A DNA stretch of 64,000 nucleotides from assembly GCA_963820075.1 (NCBI GenBank), contig CAWFYS010000012.1:62001-126000 (forward strand), read 5' to 3'. Position 1 is the first letter of the stretch; every line of letters begins with the position of its first letter. This document shows, in pieces, positions 56,304 through 64,000 of the stretch. The DNA comes from Kumtagia sp963820075. GTDB taxonomy: Bacteria; Pseudomonadota; Alphaproteobacteria; Rhizobiales; Rhizobiaceae. Under the pieces are notes generated by a model that was given only the letters and a program-made list of their open reading frames with translations, made no database searches and was not told the origin of the DNA. Both the position numbers and the translations under genes were made by a program.

Positions 56304-58004
56304 TTAAAGCGAAGCCTCCTGGTCTCGCGCCAGCGCGCGCGACAGCAGGATTACGGGCACCGTGGCGGTGGCGATGATCAGCAGGGCCGCCACCGAGGCG
56401 TCCTCGACCACCGCGCGCGAGGCGTTCTCATAAACGAGCGTGGCCAGCGTGTTGAAGCCGAATGGCCTGAGCAGGATCGTCGCCGAAAGCTCCTTCACCG
56501 TATCGACGAAGACGAGCACGAGCGCCGTCAGGATCGCCGGCTTCAGCAGCGGCGCGAGAATCAGCATCGCACTGCGCAGCGGCGGCCTGCCGAGGCTTCG
56601 CGCCGCATCGTCGAGGCTGGCCGGCAGCTTTTCGAGCCCCGATCGCACGGCGCCCTCCGCAAGGGCCAGGAAGCGGATCGTGCAGGCGAGAATGACCGCG
56701 GCCGCCGATCCGGTCATGAGCAGGCCGGTCGAGAAACCGAGCTGCGCCCGCGCGAACGTGTCGATCGCATTGTCGAACCGCGCCAGTGAATAGAGCAGGC
56801 CGAGGCCGAGAATGGTGCCGGGCAGCGCGTAGCCTACGGACGCCAGCCGCACCAGGACATGGATCGAAGCCGACCGCGACAAGCGAACAGCGTAGATGAG
56901 GAAGAGAGCGAGGGCGACCGTCAGCAGGGCGGCGAGGCCGGCGGTGAAAACGCTGTTCAGGAAGGCTCTGCCGAGATCGGCGTTGACAAGATCGTCGAGC
57001 CGCCGCGACGCGTAGCGGCCGAACACCCATAGCGGGATGCCGAAGCCGAACAGGACGGGCGTGGCGACCGCAAGCAGCGCCGTAAAGGCCGCGGCGCCCT
57101 TGAGGCGGATACGCGGCGGGCGCGCCTTCATTTGCGTGGCGCGCGTGTTGTGGAAACGCTGGAGGCGCCGCGCGAACTGCTCGCAGGCGAGCAGGGCCAG
57201 CACCAGGATCAGCATCAGCACGGCGAGCTGCGCCGCGCCTTCCAGGCTGCCGCGATTGATCCAGGTCGTGTAGATCGCCGCCGTCAGCGTCCGCACGCCG
57301 AGATATTCGGCCACGCCGATATCGTTGATTGTTTCCATCAGAACCAGAACGACGCCCGCCGCGATGGCGGGCCGGGCAACCGGCAGAAGAACGCGGAAGA
57401 AGACGCGGGCCGGCCGGGCGCCGAGGGTGCGCGCCACATCGCCGATATTGCGGCCCTGCATCAGGAAGACGACACGGCTGGTCAGATAGACATAGGGGTA
57501 AAGCACGCAGGCCAGCGTGAACGCCGCGCCCGGCGTCGATCGAAGATCGGGAAACCAATAGTCCTGCGGCGTATGAAATCCGAAGATCGCCCGCAGCGCC
57601 GACTGGACCGGCCCGGTGAACAGGAAGAACTCGCCGAAGGCGTAGGCGGCAAGATAGGGCGGAACGGCAAGCGGCAGAACCAGCGCCCACGAGAATTGCC
57701 GGCGCAGGGGAAAGTCAAAGCCGACCACCAGCCAGGCTGCTGTCACACCGACCAGCGCGGTGCCGGCTGAAACCATCGCAATGAGCGCCGCCGTGGTGAC
57801 TGCCGCTGTCGGCAGCACGTTGGCCGCCAGATGCGGCCAATCCTCGCCGCTCCCGGAAAGCGCGATGATCGTCAGCGTGGCGACCGGCAGGAGAACGATC
57901 GCCGAAGCCGCCAGCGTAATGGCGAGCATCAGCGGATGCCGCGCACGCCGAACCGGAAGCCGCCGGGTCGTTTCGCGCGCGATGGCTCTTGCCGCGATGT
58001 TCAT
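56304..58004 (-). CDS. fbpB: Iron(III) ABC transporter permease (FbpB-type)
   Basis: A 566-residue inner-membrane permease of two fused BPD_transp_1 halves, about 12 helices. The EAA-like loops are in GDVARTLGARPARVFFRVLL and LDDAARSLGRPPLRSAMLIL, one per half. It carries Fe3+ delivered by the periplasmic binding protein encoded next door. It ends just right of the deleted GNAT gene. No ATPase (FbpC) gene follows on this strand within the window, so the energising subunit must be encoded elsewhere. Confidence 0.94.
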   Translation of the reverse strand: MNIAARAIARETTRRLPVRRARHPLMLAITLAASAIVLLPVATLTIIALSGSGEDWPHLAANVLPTAAVTTAALIAMVSAGTALVGVTAAWLVVGFDFPLRRQFSWALVLPLAVPPYLAAYAFGEFFLFTGPVQSALRAIFGFHTPQDYWFPDLRSTPGAAFTLACVLYPYVYLTSRVVFLMQGRNIGDVARTLGARPARVFFRVLLPVARPAIAAGVVLVLMETINDIGVAEYLGVRTLTAAIYTTWINRGSLEGAAQLAVLMLILVLALLACEQFARRLQRFHNTRATQMKARPPRIRLKGAAAFTALLAVATPVLFGFGIPLWVFGRYASRRLDDLVNADLGRAFLNSVFTAGLAALLTVALALFLIYAVRLSRSASIHVLVRLASVGYALPGTILGLGLLYSLARFDNAIDTFARAQLGFSTGLLMTGSAAAVILACTIRFLALAEGAVRSGLEKLPASLDDAARSLGRPPLRSAMLILAPLLKPAILTALVLVFVDTVKELSATILLRPFGFNTLATLVYENASRAVVEDASVAALLIIATATVPVILLSRALARDQEASL

Positions 58005-58088
58005 CGCGCTTCAGATCACCGGAGGAGGAATGGAACAATGGGCGGGCCGCTTTCACGGCCCGGACCAGTTTCCGGAAAGGCACCAGCG

Positions 58089-58132
58089 CTGAAGCAAGGC
58101 GCCCGATACCGGAACCGGGCACCTTGCTTCAG
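58089..58132. terminator. Hairpin between fbpA and fbpB
   Basis: CTGAAGCAAGG pairs with CCTTGCTTCAG, with an inner GCCCG/CGGGC stem. It lies in the 277-bp gap after the fbpA stop (58282). No U-run on the minus strand; it may keep fbpA mRNA more abundant than fbpB, as is usual for binding proteins. Confidence 0.6.
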
Positions 58133-58281
58133 CCTTTGTTTCCGCATCGCTCTGTCTGAATACCGGTCGCGCGATGATTTATGCCGAGGCCAATGAAGCG
58201 TGACCGTCTGACGCGGCAGCCCTGCGACAAGTCCGCGCCGCCCCGCACGCCCTGCGCGGTCAAAGCTCATGACCGGTACTG

Positions 58282-59331
58282 TTAGCTGGCCGGACCATCG
58301 TCGATGCCGACGCGATCGACCATTTGGGAGGCGGCCTTGCGGTTCTTGGCGATCTCGGCGAGCGGCAAAGTGTCGGCCGTCAGCACGCCGAAGGATTTCA
58401 CCATGTCGGACGGTTCAAGTCCGGGCTCCACGGGATATTCGAAGGTCTGCCCTGCGTAGATCTGCTGGGCCTTGTGGCTCGACAGGAACTGGATCAGCTT
58501 GACGCCATTGTCGCGGTTCGGCGCGTTCTTGGCGAGTGCGGCGCCGGAAATATTCACATGCGTGCCGCCGTTCTCGAAGGTCGGGAAGATGACGTTGATG
58601 GCGTTGCCCCACAATTTCTCTTCCGGATCCTTCTCGTTGGTGCGCATCAAACCGACATAATAGGTGTTGCCAAGCGCGATGTCGCACTCGCCGGCGAAGA
58701 TCGCCTTGGCCTGCGGGCGGTCGCCGCCGTCCGGCTTATGCGCCAGATTGGCCTTGAGCCCGTTCATCCACGCCTCGGTCTTCTCGGGACCCCAATGCGC
58801 GATCGCGGCCGAGAACAGGCCGAGATTATAGTCGTGCTGGCCCGAGCGCATGCAGATCTTGCCCTTCCATTTCGGATCGGCGAGGTCGGCATAAGCGATG
58901 GCGGTATCCGTGACCCTGTCCTTGGATACGTAGAGAACACGGGCGCGCTTGGTCACGCCGAACCAGTGCCCTTCGGGATCGCGGTATTCGGCCGGCAGGT
59001 TGGCGTTGACGGTGGCGTCGTCGAGCGCCTGGGTCACGCCCTTCGCCTTGGCGGTGGTGAGGCGCGAAATATCGACCGTCAGGATGACATCGGCCGGCGA
59101 ATTCTGGCCTTCCGCGAGGATGCGATCCTCCAGCCCTTTGTCGAGGAACAGCACTTCGGTCTTGATGCCGGTCTCGGCCGTGAAGGCATCGAGCACCGGC
59201 TTGATGATATCGGGCTGGCGATAGGAATAGATGTTGACAACGCCATCCGCGAGCGCCGAGCCCGCAAACAGCGTCGCGAACGCAAGCGCGGCGCCGGCCG
59301 CGATTTTTGAGCGAAGGCTTCCCTTGGTCAT
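58282..59331 (-). CDS. fbpA: Iron(III) ABC transporter substrate-binding protein
   Basis: 349 residues: a signal peptide (AGAALAFATLFAGSALA) and a class II ferric-binding fold. VVNIYSYRQPDIIKPVLDAF is the start of the mature domain, and GECDIALGNTYYVGLM carries the adjacent Tyr pair that binds Fe3+ in FbpA-like proteins. PNRDNGVKLIQFLSSHKAQQ is the family's C-terminal segment. It is upstream of fbpB on the same strand, and an Irr-type element lies 123-139 bp before its start. Confidence 0.94.
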   Translation of the reverse strand: MTKGSLRSKIAAGAALAFATLFAGSALADGVVNIYSYRQPDIIKPVLDAFTAETGIKTEVLFLDKGLEDRILAEGQNSPADVILTVDISRLTTAKAKGVTQALDDATVNANLPAEYRDPEGHWFGVTKRARVLYVSKDRVTDTAIAYADLADPKWKGKICMRSGQHDYNLGLFSAAIAHWGPEKTEAWMNGLKANLAHKPDGGDRPQAKAIFAGECDIALGNTYYVGLMRTNEKDPEEKLWGNAINVIFPTFENGGTHVNISGAALAKNAPNRDNGVKLIQFLSSHKAQQIYAGQTFEYPVEPGLEPSDMVKSFGVLTADTLPLAEIAKNRKAASQMVDRVGIDDGPAS

Positions 59332-59453
59332 CGTTCTCTCCTGGCCGCAAGGGGTGCAAGGCCCCTCGGACGAATTTCAACTTTCCCGCCTGCAACGAAA
59401 CCTATTGGCGATGCGCGTTCGGTCGTCAATACAAATGCCAACAAATTCAATAG

Positions 59454-59470
59454 TTTGGAAGAATTCTAAA
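59454..59470 (-). promoter_or_regulatory. Iron control element (Irr box) upstream of fbpA
   Basis: TTTGGAAGAATTCTAAA matches the ICE consensus TTTAGAA-N3-TTCTAAA at 13 of the 14 fixed positions (plus-strand reading). It fits control by Irr, the haem-responsive Fur-family regulator of rhizobia. Confidence 0.75.
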
Positions 59471-59638
59471 CTGGACGGATTGTCACAGCTTTTCAATAAG
59501 TTGAGTGGAAATATCCGGCTTTTGCGCGTCCTGCGGCAAATCGTCGGGCGGAAAAATCACGAAGATGTCAGAGGAGCGCTCGTCTCCCGGCTGCTGAAAG
59601 CAGATGCCGCCGGCACCAGGAAAAGACCCGTCAAAGGC

Positions 59639-62600
59639 TCAGTTTGCCAGCACGCGCGTCGACGGGAAAGCGACTTCCACCAGCGTTCCCTCTCCCGGCG
59701 TCGAATTGATCGTGAAGCGCGCACGGTTGGCCTCCACCATCGCCTTGGTGAGCGGCAGGCCCAGGCCGGTTCCGTCGCCGCGCTCGCGCTTCAGTGTGTT
59801 GATCTGCCTGAATGGCTTGAGTGCCTGCTCGATCTCGGCGGGCGACATGCCGATGCCGGTATCGCGCACCCGCAGGACGACGTCGCCGGACGGCTCGTAG
59901 GCGGTCGAAACAATGACCTGACCGCCGGCCTGCGTATAGCGCACGGCGTTGGACAGGAGGTTGAGCGCGATCTGCCGGACGCTGCGGGGATCGGCGACGA
60001 CATCGGGAAGATTCGAGGCGAGGCTTGAGCGGATGATCACCCGCTCGCGATTCGCCTGCGGCTGCATCATGGCGACCGTCTGGGTGAGCATCTCGTTCAG
60101 CGCGACAGCCTCATAGATCATCTCCTGCTCGCCCGCCTCGATCTTGGAGATGTCGAGCAGGTCGTTGACCAGTTCAAGGACATGGTTGCCCGAGCGGTTG
60201 ATGTCCCTGAGATATTCGCGATAGCGGTCGTTGCCGATCCCGCCGAAGCGCTCATCGATCATCAGATCGGAAAAACCGATGATGGCGTTGAGCGGCGTGC
60301 GGATCTCGTGACTGATGCGCGCCAGGAATTCCGACTTCTGCGCGGACGCCCGCTCGGCCGCCGACCGCGCCTGGGTAAGTTCCTCCTCGGCGCGCTTCCA
60401 TGGCGTGATGTCGCGCATGACCGCGCAATAGCCGCCATTGCCCGGCAGCTTGCCGATGGTCATGAACAGCGGAATGAAGCGGCCCTGCGCCTCGCGTCCG
60501 ATCACCTCGCGGCCGTCATTGAGCACGCTGGCGACGCCATGGTCGGAAAGTCCGGCGAGGTAGTCGCGCGCCGCCCTTTGGCTCTCCATCGCGAACAGGG
60601 AAACGAAGGGCTTTCCGCCGACCTCGTCGGATTCCAGGCCGAACAGCGCCTCCGCCGGACGGCTGATCGAACGAATCATTCCCTCCATCGTGATCAGAAT
60701 GACGCCATCGGTGGCCGTGTCGATGATCGCGCGCATCTCGGCTATGCGGGCCCTCAGCGACTCGATCTCCGGCTGCGCGAAGGGCGAAGCGTGCGGGTCC
60801 TCTTCAAGATCGCCGGTGCGCCGGACCACCAGCATCAGCGCCCGCCCGCCGTTCCACGGTACGGAACGAAGCAAGGCCTCGATCGGAAACACCGAGCCGT
60901 CGGCGGCCTTCAGCCGAAGCGACCGGTCGTTGTCGCGCGTCTCCTCCTCGTAGCGGTCCGCGAACAGGGCACCCAGCCCGCCGGCCTCGACAAGCCGTTG
61001 CAACGAGTCATAGCCGGTGAGGCTCAGGAATTCGCCATTGGCGTAGTGCAGCACGTCGCCCGAATGGATCAGGATCGGCACCGGCAGGCGCGACAGAATC
61101 GGCGTGTCCTGAACCGTCGTACCGGCAGCAGGGACAGAAGGCACGAACCCGTTTGCCTTCAACTCCTCGGTTGATGCGCGCGCCGCCGTGACCGCCGTGA
61201 CCGGCGTGACGGTGACAGGCTCCGCGCCGGACGAGACAGGCAATGCCGGTCCGGTGGCGATTTCCGGTTCCGGGTGATCCGCCGGGAGTGGCGGTAAATC
61301 CTTCATGGTTTCGAAATGGAGCGTGTCGGCGCCCTCGGCGTCACGGCGATCATCCCCGCCCCGCGTGGTCAGTTCCGCGTCCTGCGGCGGCCCTGCGGCA
61401 ACGGCCTCGCGGCCGGCTTCCGGGGCCGAGGCGTCAGACGGGGGTGCTCCGGACAGAACCAGCCCGGATGCACCGAGGCCGGGCGCCTCCGGCGGTGAGG
61501 CGGGCGTGGCCGCGGCATCGGGCTCGCGGCCTTCGCCGTTGCCGGGAACGAACGAGGCCGCCGTGCCGCCCTGTCCGGTTTCACGCGCACCGGTCTGCGG
61601 CCTTTCGTCCGCCGCTTCACCGGCCATGGCATCGGCGGCGCTTTCCGCCTCGACGGTCAAGGTGTTGGGCTCGCCATTGTCCCGTGCGCGCTCACCCGTA
61701 TGCTTTTCCCGGCGCTGCCCGGTGGCGCGGCCTTCCGCCGCGACGCTTGCCATGCCGTCGCCTTCCAGGCCGCCCGCCTTCCGCAGTTTCTCGCCGATCT
61801 CGCGGAAGGCGCTGCGCTCGACCGTCGAAAGTCCTTTCTCGGCGGGCGGCGGTCTATGTTCAGCCAGGCGGATGATCTTGTCCGAGGCGCGCCTGTCCGG
61901 CTTCGGCACGAGGGTCAGCACCGGGACCTCGCCACGAACCGAACCGGCCGCCTGTTCGTTCTCGGCCGCGGTGTCGTCGCGCGGCTGCCCGGCATCCGGC
62001 TTTGCCGACATTTCCTCCGGTGCATCGGCGCCGGGACCGCCCGCTTCCGATTCTGCTTCCGCCGGGTGCTGATCGACGACCATGTCCGCCAGCCGGGCAA
62101 TGCCGAACCCGCGAAAACCCTCGAAGCTGCGGTCGCGCGAATAGATCGGCAAAGCCGCGAGATCGACGGGAACCTTCAGTTCCGTTCCGGCGACGGGCCA
62201 GAGCACGGTCCGTCCCGACCATGTGTCGCGGCGCTCGAGCAGACCGGCGACCTCGCGCAGCGGATCGAGATCCATCGCGTCGGACACCGACGCGAAGGAA
62301 TGTCCCAGAATATCGCCGGCGGGAGTGCCGACCGCGGACAGGAACTCGGGCGACATGGCGCTGAAGCGGCCGGCCGCGTCGGTCTTCCAGGCAAAGCGGA
62401 TGGACGCAGCCGTTCGGTCGATGACGGCTGCCTTCGGTTTCTCGGCAGTGGCTCCGGCGGCAGCCGGCGTTTCGCCCGATCCCGCCGCGGCTTTCGCCGG
62501 CCCCGGCATACGCTCAAGCATGGTGGCGGAGTCGTCCGGCTCCGCGCTGGCCAATGCGGTGGACGGCACTTTGTCGTCCTCCGGCTCGCCGTCGGCCGGC

Positions 62601-63289
62601 GCCGCGTTGCTCGCGACAGGGACGGCCGCGGGGCCTGGCCCTTCCGCGACCACCACGAGGAGATGGCGCGCCGGCCGGTCGCCGAGCCGCGCGATTCCCG
62701 CCGGAACTCTGCCGATTCCTGACTGAATGATGCGCTTGACGAGGCGGTCGGCTTCGCCGGCCACCGCCGACACGAGTTCGGCGAGCACCCGCGGCGAAAT
62801 TTCCAGCGCGGCAAAACCCGGCGATGCGGCCTCGACCACGCCGCGCTCGTCTACGAAGGCCAGCAGATGGCCGGGATTTGAAAAGCCGCTGATCGCACGC
62901 GATGCGACCTCGGCTGCCGGCACAGCGGCGGGCCTCGCCAGCATGATCGCCGCCTCGCCGTCCGGCAGCGTGACCGCGCTTGCCGAAAATGCCGACGCCC
63001 TGCTGTCCAGACCGTTGGCAAGACGCACAAGGACCGGCCGGTCGCGCCCGATCTCGGGGTAGCCCTTCGTCGCCATGATCTGCCGTCTGGCGGCCAGTCC
63101 GAGCCCGCTGCCCGCGCCGATCATGGCCTCGACATCGGCATGCCCGAACAATACGGCGCCCGGCCCATTGATCCAGATGACTTCGGCAAGGTCGACCGTC
63201 AGGATGACGATGGCGTCGCCCGCCGCGAATCGCTCACGCACCGTATCGAGCACGGCGACATCTATGAACGAGTAGGCGGTCGCTGGCAT
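59639..63289 (-). CDS. pdhS: PdhS-like PAS sensor histidine kinase (PleC/DivJ family)
   Basis: A 1216-residue multi-domain kinase. An N-terminal PAS-like sensory region (about 1-120: DVAVLDTVRERFAAGDAIVI) is followed by a long Ala/Pro/Glu-rich linker, and PAS domains at about 730-800 (LPVPILIHSGDVLHYANGEF) and 860-960 (MRAIIDTATDGVILITMEGM). HisKA carries the phospho-His in EFLARISHEIRTPLNAIIGF (H about 993). Next come the PdhS-typical ERFGGIGNDRYREYLRDINR and HATPase_c (LNLLSNAVRYTQAG, VRDTGIGMSPAE, GDGTGLGLPLTKAM). Such kinases set DivK phosphorylation and thereby CtrA activity and division asymmetry. GGAGAA is 10 bases before ATG 63289. Confidence 0.93.
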   Translation of the reverse strand: MPATAYSFIDVAVLDTVRERFAAGDAIVILTVDLAEVIWINGPGAVLFGHADVEAMIGAGSGLGLAARRQIMATKGYPEIGRDRPVLVRLANGLDSRASAFSASAVTLPDGEAAIMLARPAAVPAAEVASRAISGFSNPGHLLAFVDERGVVEAASPGFAALEISPRVLAELVSAVAGEADRLVKRIIQSGIGRVPAGIARLGDRPARHLLVVVAEGPGPAAVPVASNAAPADGEPEDDKVPSTALASAEPDDSATMLERMPGPAKAAAGSGETPAAAGATAEKPKAAVIDRTAASIRFAWKTDAAGRFSAMSPEFLSAVGTPAGDILGHSFASVSDAMDLDPLREVAGLLERRDTWSGRTVLWPVAGTELKVPVDLAALPIYSRDRSFEGFRGFGIARLADMVVDQHPAEAESEAGGPGADAPEEMSAKPDAGQPRDDTAAENEQAAGSVRGEVPVLTLVPKPDRRASDKIIRLAEHRPPPAEKGLSTVERSAFREIGEKLRKAGGLEGDGMASVAAEGRATGQRREKHTGERARDNGEPNTLTVEAESAADAMAGEAADERPQTGARETGQGGTAASFVPGNGEGREPDAAATPASPPEAPGLGASGLVLSGAPPSDASAPEAGREAVAAGPPQDAELTTRGGDDRRDAEGADTLHFETMKDLPPLPADHPEPEIATGPALPVSSGAEPVTVTPVTAVTAARASTEELKANGFVPSVPAAGTTVQDTPILSRLPVPILIHSGDVLHYANGEFLSLTGYDSLQRLVEAGGLGALFADRYEEETRDNDRSLRLKAADGSVFPIEALLRSVPWNGGRALMLVVRRTGDLEEDPHASPFAQPEIESLRARIAEMRAIIDTATDGVILITMEGMIRSISRPAEALFGLESDEVGGKPFVSLFAMESQRAARDYLAGLSDHGVASVLNDGREVIGREAQGRFIPLFMTIGKLPGNGGYCAVMRDITPWKRAEEELTQARSAAERASAQKSEFLARISHEIRTPLNAIIGFSDLMIDERFGGIGNDRYREYLRDINRSGNHVLELVNDLLDISKIEAGEQEMIYEAVALNEMLTQTVAMMQPQANRERVIIRSSLASNLPDVVADPRSVRQIALNLLSNAVRYTQAGGQVIVSTAYEPSGDVVLRVRDTGIGMSPAEIEQALKPFRQINTLKRERGDGTGLGLPLTKAMVEANRARFTINSTPGEGTLVEVAFPSTRVLAN

Positions 63290-63324
63290 TGTGCCGGTAT
63301 TCTCCGTTCCGGAAATCCTCGACT

Positions 63325-63340
63325 GTTAACGTGATGTTAA
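63325..63340 (-). promoter_or_regulatory. Full CtrA box upstream of pdhS
   Basis: On the minus strand TTAACATCACGTTAAC fits TTAA-N7-TTAAC exactly, 36-51 bp before the kinase start. Confidence 0.7.
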
Positions 63341-63428
63341 TAAAAGTTGGTGGCTTCCGCGTCCACCACGCCGGGATTGAGACGCCTGATTTCTGGGCTT
63401 TTGGTTAATTCCGGCGACCTTTTTTTGG

Positions 63429-63456
63429 TGCATTGCAAAAAAAATGTTGCAATGCA
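63429..63456. promoter_or_regulatory. Candidate PhaR operator upstream of the phasin gene
   Basis: Perfect 10-bp arms TGCATTGCAA and TTGCAATGCA separated by AAAAAATG. Each arm contains TGC-N3-GCA, the recognition pattern reported for the PHB-responsive repressor PhaR. It is 73-100 bp before the phasin start. Confidence 0.65.
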
Positions 63457-63528
63457 GCATAAGCCTCGCTATATGTCTCTCATCACGAGACAGACGGTAC
63501 CCCGACCCGTCGAAATAAAGGAAAGAAA

Positions 63529-63993
63529 ATGTCCAAGACCGCTAGCAAGCCCACCGATTTCATCGAAAACGTCGAGTTCCCCACCTTCGACGCATCCAAG
63601 GCTACCGACCAGTTCCGCGCTTTCACCGAGAAGGGCGTTGAGCAGAGCAAGGAAGTTTACTCGAAGCTGAAGACCGGCGCCGAGAGCACCCAGAAGGCCG
63701 TCGAGACGAGCGTCGAGACCGCCAAGGCCGCCGGCAGCGACCTGTCGCTGAAGACGATCGCCGCGCTGCGCGCCAATGCCGAGCTCAGCTTCTCGCACCT
63801 CGAGGCGCTGGTTGGCGTCAAGTCGGTTTCCGAGCTGATCGAAGTGCAGACCGCTTTCGTTCGCAAGAGCGTCGAGGCCGGCGTTGCCCAGGTCAAGGAT
63901 CTCCAGGCTGCCAGCACGAAGGCCGCCGAGGAAGTCACCAAGCCGCTGAAGGACGTCTTCGAGAAGGCGATGAAAGACATCAAGGTCGCTTGA
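63529..63993 (+). CDS. phaP: Phasin family protein
   Basis: A 154-residue amphipathic helical protein of polyhydroxyalkanoate granules. It has the phasin_2 pattern FRAFTEKGVEQSKEVYSKLK, TQKAVETSVETAKAAGSDLS, FSHLEALVGVKSVSELIEVQ and FVRKSVEAGVAQVKDLQAAS. It coats PHB granules and limits their size. AAGGAAA precedes the ATG at 63529. The inverted repeat upstream suggests PhaR repression. It ends 7 bases before the window edge. Confidence 0.95.
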   Translation: MSKTASKPTDFIENVEFPTFDASKATDQFRAFTEKGVEQSKEVYSKLKTGAESTQKAVETSVETAKAAGSDLSLKTIAALRANAELSFSHLEALVGVKSVSELIEVQTAFVRKSVEAGVAQVKDLQAASTKAAEEVTKPLKDVFEKAMKDIKVA

Positions 63994-64000
63994 TTTTCTA

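Overview
The window is GC-rich, gene-dense alphaproteobacterial chromosome, most likely from the Rhizobiales and probably near Mesorhizobium/Phyllobacteriaceae. The evidence is a class I lysyl-tRNA synthetase, a PdhS-type cell-cycle kinase, an Irr-type iron control element in front of fbpA, a PodJ-like polarity protein, a phasin, the TIGR02302 and TIGR02186 families, and short dispersed palindromic repeats typical of rhizobia. I saw no tRNA, rRNA, CRISPR array, phage or complete insertion sequence.

Layout. 1-4.4 kb: tail of an amino-acid-binding protein, a TerB-like gene, lysK, a nuclease-fold protein and an S24 repressor. 5.2-13.3 kb: a fatty-acid beta-oxidation block (thioesterase, FadB/J-type enzyme, thiolase, two acyl-CoA dehydrogenases) with its MerR regulator and two ACGT-core candidate operators. 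13.7-17.4 kb: a frameshifted podJ-like gene. 17.6-19.7 kb: a TauE/SafE exporter and a TIGR02186 gene whose signal peptide is split by two small repeats. 19.7-22.9 kb: PdeM and an Lhr-like helicase. 23.1-26.1 kb: small membrane proteins and an ActP-like symporter with its DUF4212 partner, carrying many single-base frameshifts. 26.6-30.5 kb: an exonuclease-CBS-DUF294 protein and an Xre regulator with a perfect palindromic operator. 30.6-37.9 kb: TIGR02302, lysA, lptM, argH, tlpA and hydroxybutyryl-CoA dehydrogenase. 38.1-38.8 kb: an AT-rich VOC/bleomycin-resistance-like gene between two direct repeat copies. 38.9-42.5 kb: DUF1178, nitrilase, grxC, comF, a methyltransferase and a Flp pilin. 43.2-51.9 kb: an orphan gene, then mutT, a GNAT gene, argJ, a parvulin PPIase and secA. 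52.0-52.9 kb: a SocA/Panacea antitoxin-domain gene followed by a decayed toxin-like gene. 53.3-56.3 kb: a flippase and an internally deleted GNAT gene. 56.3-59.5 kb: fbpB and fbpA with an Irr box. 59.6-64 kb: a PdhS-like kinase with a consensus CtrA box, and a phasin with a PhaR-like operator.

Three families of TA-flanked short repeats link the accessory spots: a 272-bp element (2 copies), a ~100-bp double-palindrome element (5 copies) and a 105-bp element (1 copy). The most unusual loci are the in-frame 366-bp insertion into the TIGR02186 signal peptide, the Panacea/toxin remnant, and the VOC gene bracketed by repeats. Several genes (23.4-26.1 kb, 13.7-17.4 kb, 31.2 kb, 52.8 kb) need single-base corrections to read through. 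Clustering suggests part of this is sequence error, so pseudogene calls there are provisional.
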